Source: Achromobacter sp. Bel (GTDB taxonomy: Bacteria; Pseudomonadota; Gammaproteobacteria; Burkholderiales; Burkholderiaceae_B). Taken from it: a DNA stretch of 64,000 nucleotides. The notes below the pieces were generated by a model. It was not told the DNA's origin, made no database searches, and saw nothing but the letters and a program-made list of their open reading frames with translations. Both the position numbers and the translations under genes were made by a program. Numbering within the stretch: position 1 is the stretch's first letter; every line of letters begins with the position of its first letter. Where the stretch lies: contig NZ_JABBJN010000026.1 in assembly GCF_012928505.1 (NCBI RefSeq), positions 1 through 64,000 on the forward strand, written 5' to 3'. Shown piece after piece: positions 24,178 through 33,442 of the stretch.

Positions 24178-26700
24178 ATGCGCGTCCGAGCACGAATCCT
24201 CCATGCCCTGTTCGGACCGCTACCCGGCTGGTTTTCCAGCCAGCTTCTTAGCCAGATCCTCGGCCTGATCCTGGGCCTGCTCCTGGGCCTGCCCGCCCAG
24301 GCAAGCGCGCAGGCCGCGGCGGCGGCCCCCGCCCCCGCGCAGGCGCCGCCCCCCGTCATCCAGATTGCGGACATCCCCCTGCGGGCGGATGCCGACGTGC
24401 GCTACGCCGAAGGGGTGATGCAACGCGTAGCGGCGGCCGACCCGGGCGCCGCGCTCACGCCCGCGCTGGACGCCATCGCCAAGTCTGCCGACGAAAAGCT
24501 CTATGAATTCCAGCCGGCCCAGTTGCGCACCCTGCCCATCATGCGGGTGGAAAGCCTGGAACGGCACTGGGTCTTCGACGCCCGCCGGTTGGCGCGCTGG
24601 CACGCCGACCTGCGGCAGGCCACGTCCTGGTACGCCAGCGACGCCGCCGAACTGTTCCGGCGCCACGCCGCCTGGCAGGCCGTCAAGGACTCCCCCGACG
24701 CGGCCAACCTGCCGCCCGCGCTGGCCGACCGCGTAGATGCGGTCCTGGCGCAGTTGAACGCGGCCAGGCAGGCCTTGTCCGGCCCCCTCTCCCGCCAGGT
24801 CGAGCTGGAACAGCGCGCCAACTCCGTCGAGGAACGGGTCAAGACCGGCGAACGCTCGGTCACCGACGCGATCGACGACATCGACGCCCGCCTGATGCGC
24901 GTGGACTCCCCACCCTTGTGGGCCTTGGGCCGGACGCAGGAAGCGGGCGAAAGCACGATGGCCCTGCTGCGGACCGGGCTGGACATCGAAGTGCACTTCG
25001 CGCGGGACTACGCCGCGGCCGACAGCGGCAACCAGCGCGCCCTGCGGGTGCTGCAGGTGCTGCTGCTGCCGTTGTTGCTGTGGCTGGCCCGCAAGAGCCG
25101 AGACGCGATCCGTGCGGGCGTCATGAGCGAGACCGCCGCCGGCGTGCTGGGCCGTCCGCTGTCCACCTGGCTGCTGCTGTCGATGCTAGGCGTACTGGCC
25201 CTGGAGCCGGATGCGCCGTTGATGGTCCAGCAGGTCGCGTTGGTGCTGGCGGCCGTGCCCGTGCTGCGCCTGCTGCCGCCTTCCGCCCGGCGGCAGATGG
25301 ACCGGTGGCCGCATGTGATCACCGCCCTGTTCCTGGCCGAAAGGCTGGGATTCCTGTTCCTGGCCAACACGCTGTTCTACCGGCTTTCCACGGTGGCGCT
25401 GACCGCCACCGCGCTGGTCGCCATCCTGTGGCTACTGCACCGCGGCCACCGTCTGGCGCCCACCGCTTCGACACGGCTGGTGCACGCCCTGCGGGCCATC
25501 GCCTGGGGCGCCGCCTTGCTGCTGTGCGTGTCGCTGGCCTCCAACCTGTTCGGCAACGTATCGCTGGCGGAAATGCTGACCAGCGCCGTCATCGGCTGCG
25601 GCTACTTCGGGCTGGTGCTCTACGCGGGCGTGACCGTCATCACCACGCTGCTGCAACTGCTGCTGACGCGCCAGGGGATCTCGCGCTTCCGGCTGGCGCG
25701 CGACCATGCGCCGCCGCTGGTGCAGTTGCTGATCCGCTTGTTGACGGCCGCCGCTGCCGTGGGCTGGGCGGTCTACGCCATGGACCGCTTCCGCATCTTG
25801 CGCGCGACCTACGCGTTCGTGGCAGAAGTGCTTTCCTACACCCTGGCGGTGGGCGAGATCTCGATCAGCCTGGGCAACGTCCTGGTGTTCCTGATCTCGG
25901 TGGTGATCGCGTTCTGGGCGGCACGCACGATACGCCTTGTCCTGCACGACGAGGTGCTGACGCGCATGGCGCTGCCGCGCGGCGTGGGCAACAGCATCGC
26001 GTCGCTGACGTACTACCTGGTGCTGCTGCTGGGGCTGGGCATCGCGCTGTCGGCGGCGGGCTTCCAGACCAGCCAGCTGACCATCGTGTTCGGCGCGCTG
26101 GGCGTGGGCATCGGCTTCGGGCTGCAAGGCGTCGTGAACAACTTCGTATCCGGGCTGATCCTGATGTTCGAACGGCCCATCCAACCCGGCGACGTGGTGG
26201 ACATCACCGGCACGTCCGGGCAGGTGCGCGACATCGGCATGCGGGCCACGCGGATCAAGACCTTCGACGGCGCCGACGTAATCGTGCCCAACGGCACGCT
26301 GCTGTCCGAAAAGCTGACCAACTGGACGATGCTGGACCGCAGCCGGCGCATCGAAGTCAGTATCGGCTTGGCCTACGGCTCGGATCCCCGCGAAGTCATC
26401 GCCCTGCTGGCGAACGTGGCGCGGCAGACGGCGGGCATCGAGGCCGACCCCGCGCCGGTCGTGCTGTTCATGGGTTTCGGGGCCAGTACGCTGGACTTCA
26501 GCCTGCGCGCCTGGACCACCGATTTCGACCGCTGGATCGACATCCGCAGCGACATGCTGACGGGCATGTACAGCGCGCTGAAGCAGGCCGGCATCGAGAT
26601 CCCGTTCCCGCAGCGCGACCTGCATCTGCGCAGCATTTCAGACGCCGCCAGCGCCACGCTGGCGGCACGACCCCGGCCCGGGGACGCGGCGCCGGGCTGA
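24178..26700 (+). CDS. large MscS-family mechanosensitive channel
   Basis: An 840-residue inner membrane protein. A signal-like hydrophobic N-terminus (to about residue 45) leads a periplasmic helical region (45-280, DUF3772-like), then about ten membrane segments. The MscS core includes the pore helix FGALGVGIGFGLQGVVNNFVSGLILMFERP split by glycines, the beta domain PIQPGDVVDITGTSGQVRDIGMRATRIKT and the cytoplasmic vestibule. It is much larger than MscS (286) and resembles the MscK-like or YbdG/DUF3772 group. Role: release of solutes on osmotic downshock. It is 45 bases after the SDR and probably independent of the riboswitch. Confidence 0.88.
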   Translation: MRVRARILHALFGPLPGWFSSQLLSQILGLILGLLLGLPAQASAQAAAAAPAPAQAPPPVIQIADIPLRADADVRYAEGVMQRVAAADPGAALTPALDAIAKSADEKLYEFQPAQLRTLPIMRVESLERHWVFDARRLARWHADLRQATSWYASDAAELFRRHAAWQAVKDSPDAANLPPALADRVDAVLAQLNAARQALSGPLSRQVELEQRANSVEERVKTGERSVTDAIDDIDARLMRVDSPPLWALGRTQEAGESTMALLRTGLDIEVHFARDYAAADSGNQRALRVLQVLLLPLLLWLARKSRDAIRAGVMSETAAGVLGRPLSTWLLLSMLGVLALEPDAPLMVQQVALVLAAVPVLRLLPPSARRQMDRWPHVITALFLAERLGFLFLANTLFYRLSTVALTATALVAILWLLHRGHRLAPTASTRLVHALRAIAWGAALLLCVSLASNLFGNVSLAEMLTSAVIGCGYFGLVLYAGVTVITTLLQLLLTRQGISRFRLARDHAPPLVQLLIRLLTAAAAVGWAVYAMDRFRILRATYAFVAEVLSYTLAVGEISISLGNVLVFLISVVIAFWAARTIRLVLHDEVLTRMALPRGVGNSIASLTYYLVLLLGLGIALSAAGFQTSQLTIVFGALGVGIGFGLQGVVNNFVSGLILMFERPIQPGDVVDITGTSGQVRDIGMRATRIKTFDGADVIVPNGTLLSEKLTNWTMLDRSRRIEVSIGLAYGSDPREVIALLANVARQTAGIEADPAPVVLFMGFGASTLDFSLRAWTTDFDRWIDIRSDMLTGMYSALKQAGIEIPFPQRDLHLRSISDAASATLAARPRPGDAAPG

Positions 26701-26716
26701 ACCCCCATGGGGCGGG

Positions 26717-27889
26717 CTACGCCGGCATTGCCTCTTTCACCAGTTCCACCCAGTACTGCGCGCCCAGCGGCAGGATGTCGTCGTTGAAATCGTAGTACGG
26801 GTTATGCACAGGCGGATTGTCGTGCCCGGGGCGCGCCGCGCCGACGAATACGTACGCGCCTGGACGCTGCTCCAGCATGTAGGCGAAATCTTCCGACCCC
26901 ATCCGCGGCGTGCAGGCCGTGTCCACCCGTTCCGGCCCCACCACCCGCGCCGCCGCCCGGGCGGCCAGCTGCACTTCGGCCTGCGTGTTGACGCAAGCCG
27001 GATAACCGCGGAACACCTGCACGTCGATCGACGCGCCCGAGGTCACCGCCACGCCCGCGCACACCTCGCGCAGCCGGCATTCGGCCAGGTCGCGCGTGGC
27101 GGCGGTCAGCGTGCGGCAACTGCCCCGCAGCAGCACGCTGTTGGGTACCACGTTCCAGGTATCGCCGGCATGGATCTGCGTGATGCTCAGGGCCAAGGCG
27201 TCGGTGGGTTTCACGTTCCGGCTGACGATGGTCTGCATGGCGGCGACCACCTGCGCCGCCGCCACGATGGGATCCACGCCATGCTCGGGCTGCGCCGCGT
27301 GGCAGCCCTTGCCGGTCACCGTGATCTCGTAGGTATCGCAATTGGCCATCACCGTGCCCACGCGCGTCGCCATCGTCCCGAACGGCAGGTTGGGCGAGTT
27401 GTGCAGCGCGAAGACGGCGTCGCACGGAAACTGGTCGAACAGCCCGTCCCGCACCATCGCCAGACCGCCGCCCGCATGCTCTTCGGCGGGTTGGAAGATG
27501 AGGTGCAGCGTGCCCCGCCAGCCGGGATCGCCCGCCAGATGATGGGCCGCGCCCAGCAGCATCGCGGTATGGCCGTCGTGGCCGCAGCCATGCATCTTGC
27601 CGGCGATGGTGGACCGGTGCGAGGCGTCGCCCAGTTCCTGCATGTCCAGCGCGTCCATGTCGGCGCGCAGGCCGATCACCGGCCCCGCGCCCCGCGTCAT
27701 CGAGCCCACCACGCCGGTCTGGCCCAACCCGCGGTGCACGACGGCGCCAGCCCGTTCCAGTTCGCGGGCCACCAGGTCGGCCGTGCGGAATTCACAGAAC
27801 GCGGTTTCAGGATGCGCGTGCAGGTCGCGGCGCCATTCGCGCATTTGACGCAGCAGGTCGGGGCTGACGGGCGATTCGACAATGGCCAT
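26717..27889 (-). CDS. M20 family metallo-amidohydrolase
   Basis: A 390-residue enzyme of the M20D (hippurate hydrolase / IAA-amino acid hydrolase) group. RADMDALDMQE, the metal motif MHGCGHDGHTAMLLGAA with the bridging Cys, and the general-base pair QPAEEHAGG are present, and MGSEDFAYMLEQRPG supplies the last ligands. The dimerisation lobe lies between. It cleaves an N-acyl amino acid or peptide-like amide. It is convergent with the MscS gene (16-base gap) and divergent from the LysR at 28041, its likely regulator. Confidence 0.88.
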   Translation of the reverse strand: MAIVESPVSPDLLRQMREWRRDLHAHPETAFCEFRTADLVARELERAGAVVHRGLGQTGVVGSMTRGAGPVIGLRADMDALDMQELGDASHRSTIAGKMHGCGHDGHTAMLLGAAHHLAGDPGWRGTLHLIFQPAEEHAGGGLAMVRDGLFDQFPCDAVFALHNSPNLPFGTMATRVGTVMANCDTYEITVTGKGCHAAQPEHGVDPIVAAAQVVAAMQTIVSRNVKPTDALALSITQIHAGDTWNVVPNSVLLRGSCRTLTAATRDLAECRLREVCAGVAVTSGASIDVQVFRGYPACVNTQAEVQLAARAAARVVGPERVDTACTPRMGSEDFAYMLEQRPGAYVFVGAARPGHDNPPVHNPYYDFNDDILPLGAQYWVELVKEAMPA

Positions 27890-27981
27890 GGGGCGGGGTC
27901 TCCGTAAAGCGGCTTGGGGGAAATACGGCTACCGACTATAGACAGGCGCGGGTACAAAGCCGATAGCAATGATCAAGTCTT

Positions 27982-28004
27982 ATCGATGCGGTTTTTGCAA
28001 CGAT
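27982..28004. promoter_or_regulatory. putative LysR operator, site A
   Basis: ATCGATGC-N7-GCAACGAT is a near-perfect inverted repeat (one mismatch per arm) between the divergent M20 amidohydrolase and LysR genes. Its reverse strand, ATCGTTGC-N2-AAA, matches the start of site B at 29037 and the core of the site at 1972. Confidence 0.55.
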
Positions 28005-28040
28005 CCAATCCCACGCCAAGACCGCGGCAAGGAAGCCCTG

Positions 28041-28964
28041 ATGGATGATGTCCTGGAGTTCAAGCGGACGCTGTGTCTGCTGCAAGTCATCGAAACCGGC
28101 ACGTTGCGCGCGGCGGCCGACCAGTTGAATACCGATCCGTCGGCCATCAGCCGCGCCATCGCCCGACTGGAAGCAGACACGGGTCTGACCCTGCTGGAAC
28201 GCCGCGGCCGCGGCGTCGTGCCTACCGATGCGGGGCGCCTGGTGGCGCTGTTCGCGCGCCGGCAGCAAGATTTGAATGAGTCGTTCCAGGCCGAGGTCAA
28301 CAACCTGAAGAGCGCCACCCGCGGCCACGTGGAACTGGCGCTGGGCGAAGGCTTCGTCGACATGCTGCTGGAGCCCGTGCTGCTGTCGTTCGTGCGCGAG
28401 CATCCTGACATCACCTACAGCATCCACGTGGCCGGCACCAACGAGACCGTGCGCTGCATCGTGGAGGAACGCGCGCAGATCGCGCTGGCCTTCCAGCCGC
28501 CCAACGACGTACGCCTGCGGTCGCACTATTCGCGCGCGGCCCCGATGCGCGTCCACGTGCACAAGGACCACCCGCTGGCGCGCACGCGCCGGGCATTGCG
28601 GCTGTCGGACCTGGCGCCATACGGCTGGGCCGCGATGGACGAATCGTTCGGCGTGCGCCAGCACATCCAGGCGGCGGAGCTGGACGAGAACGTCAAGCTC
28701 AAGCCCGCGTTGCTGACCAATTCGTTCAAGATCCTGTGGGAGTTCGCCAGCCAGGGGCTGGGCTATGTCGTGAACCCGCTGTCCATGCCGCTCAAGGGCG
28801 CGCAGTTCCGCCAGATGGTGTCGCTGCCGCTGGCCAATCCCATCTTGAACAACAGCCGCACCCATGTCATCAGCCTGGCCGGCCGCCACCTGCCGCCCGC
28901 GACCGCCAACATGCTGCGCCACATCCTGAAGACGTTTCCCGCCCTGGAGGCCCGGCGCGCCTGA
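28041..28964 (+). CDS. LysR-family transcriptional regulator, paralogue of 2099
   Basis: A 307-residue LysR regulator with winged helix (ETGTLRAAADQLNTDPSAISRAIARLE) and effector domain. I begin at the ATG 28041, preceded by AAGGAAG; the longer frame to 27969 would add a leader that overlaps the operator. It shares GRGVVPTDAGR, LGEGFVDMLLEPVL and FQPPNDVRLRSHYSR with the regulator at 2099. Site A lies in front of it and site B in front of the Bug gene at 29168, so it may control the amidohydrolase and that binding protein. Confidence 0.87.
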   Translation: MDDVLEFKRTLCLLQVIETGTLRAAADQLNTDPSAISRAIARLEADTGLTLLERRGRGVVPTDAGRLVALFARRQQDLNESFQAEVNNLKSATRGHVELALGEGFVDMLLEPVLLSFVREHPDITYSIHVAGTNETVRCIVEERAQIALAFQPPNDVRLRSHYSRAAPMRVHVHKDHPLARTRRALRLSDLAPYGWAAMDESFGVRQHIQAAELDENVKLKPALLTNSFKILWEFASQGLGYVVNPLSMPLKGAQFRQMVSLPLANPILNNSRTHVISLAGRHLPPATANMLRHILKTFPALEARRA

Positions 28965-29036
28965 CACGTCGGCGCTTGAACCCTGCGCGCCCGAGCCGGC
29001 CACGCTTGCGCGTGCCGCCCCAGGCCGGCTGCGCGC

Positions 29037-29059
29037 ATCGTTGCGGAAATCACAATGAT
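29037..29059. promoter_or_regulatory. putative LysR operator, site B
   Basis: ATCGTTGCGGAAATCACAA-TGAT matches the reverse strand of site A at 16 of 23 positions by direct comparison, including ATCGTTGC and GAT at the ends. It lies 108 bases before the Bug gene at 29168. A 12-bp palindrome CCGGGTACCCGG follows at 29120-29131. Confidence 0.5.
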
Positions 29060-29167
29060 CCGACCCGTCGCCCGACATTGATGCGGGCAAACGCCGCTGC
29101 CTAGACTGCGTGAAGCAGTCCGGGTACCCGGTTGCCTCTAAAACAGCAATGACAAGGGAGAAGCAGC

Positions 29168-30157
29168 ATGCGTTGGAACCTACCGGCCCGGGCGGCCGCC
29201 ATTTGCCTGGCGGCCTGCGCCGCCGCCCCGCTGGCCCACGCCGCGGACTACCCCGCGGAAAAGCCCTTGAGCCTGATCGTGCCCTACCCCGCCGGCGGCG
29301 CCAGCGACGCGTCGGCGCGCCAGTTCGGCGTGCACATCGCCCGTGCGCTGAAGCAGCAGGTCGTCGTGGAAAACGTGGGCGGCGGCGCCGGCATGCTGGG
29401 TGCGCGCCGCGTGCTGACCAGCGCGCCCGACGGCTACACCTTCCTGCATGGTTCGGCCAACGAAGTCATCCTGAGCCCGTTCCTGAACGCGGCGGCCCGC
29501 TACAAGCCCGAAGACTTCCGCCTGGCCCAGCCCATCAGCGAAGCCACCATCGTGCTGCTGGCGCGCGCCGACCTGCCCGTCTCGAACGTCGATGACTTCA
29601 TCGCCTATGCCAAGCGGCCGGGCGCCAAACCGCTGACCTTCGGCAGCGTCGGCGTGGGGTCGCTGTACCACATCATGACCGAGTACCTGGGACGACGCGT
29701 GGGCGCCGAATTCCTGCACGTGCCGTATCGCGGCGCGGCGCCCGCCTTGCAGGACCTGATCGGCCGCCAGGTCGATTTCGCCGTCCTGCCCTATCAGCAG
29801 GCCATGGAAGGCATGGCGGCGCAGCAGCAGTTGAAGATCCTGACCAGCTTTTCCAGCACCCTGCCCGCCCCGCTCGCCAAGCTGCCGCTGATCTCGCAAA
29901 GCAACACCATCCCGGACTTCGTCTACACGATCGCGGGCGGCTACTACGTGCGTCAGGACACGCCGGCGCTGGCGGTGGACACCTTGCGCCGTGCGGTGGG
30001 ATATGCGTTGGAGCAGCCCGAGCTGCGCGAACGGATGGAAGCCGAAGGCCGGTTGCTGCTGCGGCCGATGAGCCAGCAGGACGCCGACGCCTACGCGGTG
30101 GCGCAAGTGGCCAAGTACCGCGAAATGATCCAGGCGCTGGGGCTTAAGCCGATGTAG
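29168..30157 (+). CDS. Bug/TctC tricarboxylate binding protein
   Basis: A 329-residue periplasmic binding protein. The Sec signal ends near AHA-ADYP (residue 25), followed by KPLSLIVPYPAGGASDASARQ and FLHVPYRGAAPALQDLIGRQVD, the two Bug signatures. AAGGGAGAAGC precedes the ATG. It has no transporter partner genes nearby. Position behind the LysR gene and site B suggests that the ligand relates to the M20 amidohydrolase substrate or product. Its 3' end overlaps the convergent Lrp gene by 14 bases. Confidence 0.9.
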   Translation: MRWNLPARAAAICLAACAAAPLAHAADYPAEKPLSLIVPYPAGGASDASARQFGVHIARALKQQVVVENVGGGAGMLGARRVLTSAPDGYTFLHGSANEVILSPFLNAAARYKPEDFRLAQPISEATIVLLARADLPVSNVDDFIAYAKRPGAKPLTFGSVGVGSLYHIMTEYLGRRVGAEFLHVPYRGAAPALQDLIGRQVDFAVLPYQQAMEGMAAQQQLKILTSFSSTLPAPLAKLPLISQSNTIPDFVYTIAGGYYVRQDTPALAVDTLRRAVGYALEQPELRERMEAEGRLLLRPMSQQDADAYAVAQVAKYREMIQALGLKPM

Positions 30158-30614
30158 GTACCGGCACCGTCAGGCCGTTCTTCACGCGGTTCATCACGAC
30201 CAGCGTGGAGAAGCGCTTGACGTTGGCGTCGCCCCAGAAGTGGCGCTGCGCGAAGACCTCGTATTCAGCCATGTCGGACATCGTCAGCGTCAGCACGAAA
30301 TCGACCTCGCCCGTCACCGACAGGCACTGCATGATCTCGGGCGCGCCCTGCATCGCGCGCTTGAACTGATCCAGCTTGTCGGCGCGCTCGCTCTCCAGCG
30401 ACACCAGCACCACCATCATGATCCCCCGCCCGACGGCGGCGGGATCCACCACCGACACGTCGGCCGTGACCACCTTGGACTCGCGCAGCCGCTTCATGCG
30501 GCGCAGGCAGGACACGGGCGACAGGTTCACGCGCTCGGCGACGTCCTGGCTGGTGCGCTGGTTGTCTTCCTGCAGGCTATGCAGGATCTGGAGGTCGAAA
30601 TCGTCTAGTTCCAT
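30144..30614 (-). CDS. Lrp/AsnC-family regulator
   Basis: A 156-residue regulator with N-terminal helix-turn-helix (LHSLQEDNQRTSQDVAERVNLSPVSCLRRMKRL) and a C-terminal RAM domain (FVLTLTMSDMAEYEVFAQRHF) that binds amino acids. It is divergent from the LysE exporter across a 192-base gap. That arrangement is typical of amino-acid export control, so the effector is probably the exported amino acid. A small inverted repeat TTTC-N5-GAAA lies at 30696-30708 in the gap. Confidence 0.9.
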   Translation of the reverse strand: MELDDFDLQILHSLQEDNQRTSQDVAERVNLSPVSCLRRMKRLRESKVVTADVSVVDPAAVGRGIMMVVLVSLESERADKLDQFKRAMQGAPEIMQCLSVTGEVDFVLTLTMSDMAEYEVFAQRHFWGDANVKRFSTLVVMNRVKNGLTVPVPTSA

Positions 30615-30806
30615 GGGGTCTCGGAACGCATGGGGATCTGGCCAGAGACGGCCATCGCCAGATTCTAATCCCGGCGGCGACGGAATCCGGCCCCATTTCG
30701 ACGGGAAACTTCATTTTGGGCCCGCCGGACGCAGGAAATAGTCAGGCGCCTTGCTTACACTGGGAGCCTGCCACCCGCCACGCGGGATTTCCAGCCGTAT
30801 CCCGCA

Positions 30807-31451
30807 ATGCCCTCACTCCAGCTTTTCCTGCTTTTCCTCGCCGCCGACGCGGCGCTCAAACTCACGCCCGGCCCGGACATGGCGCTGACGCTGTCGCGCG
30901 GCATGACGCAAGGATTCCGGCCCGCCTTCCACAGCGTGCTGGGCAACGTGGCGGCCGGCTTCATCCAGGTGCCGGCCGTGGTGTTGGGCCTGGCATCCGT
31001 GCTGCGCGCCTTTCCGGCGCTGTTCGTGGGCATCAAGGCGGCGGGCGGGCTGTACCTGGGCTACCTGGGCGTCAAGGCGATCATCCGCTGCGCGCAGTCG
31101 GCCGACGTGTCCTTGAGCGCCCGGCCGGGCGACGCCCGCGACGCCTTCTGGCAGGGCTTCATGACCAATCTGCTGAACCCGAAGGTGCTGTTGTTCATGA
31201 TCGCCTTCCTGCCGCAGTTCACCACCCCCGATAACGGGCCGGTCTGGATCCAGATGCTGGTGCTGGGCATCACGATGAAGGTGCTTAGCCTGCCCTATGG
31301 CAGCTTCTTCGCCTATGGCGCGTCGCGCATCCGCGGCTGGGTCGGGCGCAATCCGTGGTTCCTGCGGATGCAGCAAGGCCTGCTGGGCGCCATCATGGTC
31401 GGCCTGGCGTTGTTTGTGCTTTACTCCACCGCCGCGAACCCAAGCCCTTGA
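30807..31451 (+). CDS. LysE/RhtB-type amino acid exporter
   Basis: A 214-residue inner membrane protein with about six helices. LTPGPDMALTLSRGMTQG near residue 18 is the family signature and LLNPKVLLFMIAFLPQF the second. It exports an amino acid by proton exchange. It is divergent from the Lrp regulator and 64 bases upstream of a second exporter gene, so the two may form an export operon. Confidence 0.9.
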   Translation: MPSLQLFLLFLAADAALKLTPGPDMALTLSRGMTQGFRPAFHSVLGNVAAGFIQVPAVVLGLASVLRAFPALFVGIKAAGGLYLGYLGVKAIIRCAQSADVSLSARPGDARDAFWQGFMTNLLNPKVLLFMIAFLPQFTTPDNGPVWIQMLVLGITMKVLSLPYGSFFAYGASRIRGWVGRNPWFLRMQQGLLGAIMVGLALFVLYSTAANPSP

Positions 31452-31515
31452 TGCCTGGTCCACGCCCTGTTGATCTCCCGCACTGCCTCAACGCATTGAG
31501 CTTCACCCCGCCGCC

Positions 31516-32421
31516 ATGACCGCCGCCACGCTGAATTCCGGGCACAACGCCTCGGCCTCCACCCTGCTTCCCACCCTGTCGCTGATTGGCGCCATGGCCT
31601 CGCTGTGCATCGGCACCTCGTTCGCCAAGTCGCTATTTCCCGAAGTGGGCGCGCAGGGCACCACCGCCTACCGCATCGTCATCGGCGCCATCATCCTGAT
31701 CGCGTTCTGGCGTCCGTGGCGCTTTCCGCTGACCCGCCAGAACGCGGCCAGGATCGCCCTGTATGGCGTCACGCTGGCCTGCATGAACCTGCTGTTCTAC
31801 ATGGCGTTGCGCACGCTGCCGCTGGGCATTGCGATCGCCATTGAATTCACCGGGCCGCTGACCCTGGCGGTGGTCTTGTCGCGGCGCGCGATCGATTTCG
31901 TCTGGATCGCCTGTGCGCTGGCCGGACTGGTGCTGCTGATCCCCACCGGCCAATCCATCCACGACCTGGACCCGACGGGCATCGCCTACGCACTGGCCGC
32001 CGCGGTCTGCTGGGCGCTCTACATCATCTTCGGCAAGATGGCCGGGAACGTGCACGGCGGGCAGGCGACGTCGCTGGGCCTGCTGGCGGCCACGATGGTC
32101 GCGCTGCCCGTGGGCGCCGCCCATGCGGGCATGGCCCTGCTGGACCCCAAGCTGATCCTGGCCGGCATCGGCGTGGGCATCCTGTCCAGTGCGCTGCCGT
32201 ACTCGTTGGAAATGGTGGCGTTGCGGCGCTTGCCGCAAAAGACCTTCGGCGTGCTGCTCAGCATGGAACCCGCAATGGGCGCGCTGGCCGGCGTGATCGT
32301 GCTGAACGAACACCTGACCCAGACACAATGGCTGGCCATCTGCGGGATCATCGTGGCGTCGGCCGGTTGCGCGGCGACCGCGCAACGCAGCCGCAAGGCC
32401 CAGGTGCCCGCACCCGACTAA
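31516..32421 (+). CDS. rhtA: EamA-family exporter, RhtA type
   Basis: A 301-residue inner membrane protein with ten predicted helices in two EamA repeats. The sequence follows E. coli RhtA closely in order and motif (SLAKSLFP-like start, TLPLGIAIAIEFTGPL, ALPYSLEMVALRRLPQKTFGVLLSMEPA). RhtA exports threonine and homoserine. It lies just downstream of the LysE-type exporter and may share the Lrp control. Confidence 0.85.
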   Translation: MTAATLNSGHNASASTLLPTLSLIGAMASLCIGTSFAKSLFPEVGAQGTTAYRIVIGAIILIAFWRPWRFPLTRQNAARIALYGVTLACMNLLFYMALRTLPLGIAIAIEFTGPLTLAVVLSRRAIDFVWIACALAGLVLLIPTGQSIHDLDPTGIAYALAAAVCWALYIIFGKMAGNVHGGQATSLGLLAATMVALPVGAAHAGMALLDPKLILAGIGVGILSSALPYSLEMVALRRLPQKTFGVLLSMEPAMGALAGVIVLNEHLTQTQWLAICGIIVASAGCAATAQRSRKAQVPAPD

Positions 32422-32432
32422 GGCATGCGCCG

Positions 32433-33413
32433 TCAGTCGGCCGATATGCCCTGCTGGCGGATCACCGCGCCCCAGCGGTCGCGTTCCTCGCTCGCGTAGG
32501 CAAAGAACGCGTCCGGCGTGCTGCCGGCGGGTTCCATGCCTTGCAAGGTCAGTTGCTTGACCACGTCGGGCGACTGCAGCGCGGCCACGATGGCGCGGCT
32601 TAGCTTTTCCACGATAGGCTTGGGCGTCCTGGCCGGGGCCACCACGCCTTGCCACGCTGCGGCTTCCAGGGGATAGGCGCCGGCCTCCCCGAAGGTTGGC
32701 ACGTCGGGCAGCAGCGCCGACCGTTGCGCGGCCGGTACGGCGATGGCGCGCAGCTTGCCCGCCTGGATCAACGGCCGTGCCGCGGCCAGGTCGGCCATCA
32801 TCAGGGGCACAACCCCCGAAGCCACGTCTTGCAAGGCGGGCGGCGTGCCCTTGTAGGGGATAGCGGTGGCCTGCCCGCCGAAGGTCTGCAGAAACAGTTC
32901 CATGGCCAGATGATGCGGACTGCCCACGCCCAGCGAGGCGTAGCTGGCCTGCTTGCCGCTACGCAGATACATCAAGACGTCGGTCATGGTGGTCAGGTCG
33001 GAAGCCGGCGACGCCACCAGGACGATGGGCAGGTTCACCAGCGTGGACACCATCACCAGGTTGCGGAACGGCTCGTAAGGCAGGTTCTTGTACAACGACG
33101 GATTCAGCGCCAGCGTGCTCATGCCGGCCGTCATCAGCGTATAGCCGTCCGGCGCGGCGCGGGCGGTCTCCTGCGCGGCAACGATGGTGGCGGCGCCGGG
33201 GCGGTTTTCAACCACCACGGTCTGGCCCAGCGAGTCGCCCACGTGCTTGGCGACGATGCGGGTCGCCAGGTCGCTGCCACCGCCGGGACTGAATGGCACC
33301 AGCCATCGGATCGGGTGGTCCGGATATTCCGCGGCCAGCGCATTGACGGAAAACGCGGCGGCAGCCGACAGCGCCGCGACCAGCAACGCGCGGCGGATGA
33401 TGCTTGTACTCAT
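32433..33413 (-). CDS. Bug/TctC tricarboxylate binding protein
   Basis: A 326-residue periplasmic binding protein. A Sec signal ends near LAA-EYPD (residue 27), followed by HPIRWLVPFSPGGGSDLATRI and TAIPYKGTPPALQDVASGVV. The ATG at 33413 has AGGAGA upstream; the longer frame to 33518 is not needed. It follows the isomerase gene by 29 bases in the same direction, so the ligand may be a sugar acid handled by that enzyme. Confidence 0.9.
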   Translation of the reverse strand: MSTSIIRRALLVAALSAAAAFSVNALAAEYPDHPIRWLVPFSPGGGSDLATRIVAKHVGDSLGQTVVVENRPGAATIVAAQETARAAPDGYTLMTAGMSTLALNPSLYKNLPYEPFRNLVMVSTLVNLPIVLVASPASDLTTMTDVLMYLRSGKQASYASLGVGSPHHLAMELFLQTFGGQATAIPYKGTPPALQDVASGVVPLMMADLAAARPLIQAGKLRAIAVPAAQRSALLPDVPTFGEAGAYPLEAAAWQGVVAPARTPKPIVEKLSRAIVAALQSPDVVKQLTLQGMEPAGSTPDAFFAYASEERDRWGAVIRQQGISAD

Positions 33414-33442
33414 GACCTGGTCTCCTGAAATCGTCGCGTCCA

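Noticed and set aside
30696-30708. TTTC-N5-GAAA as an Lrp box
   Set aside because: It is too short and not specific enough to call as a feature; it is mentioned only with the Lrp gene.
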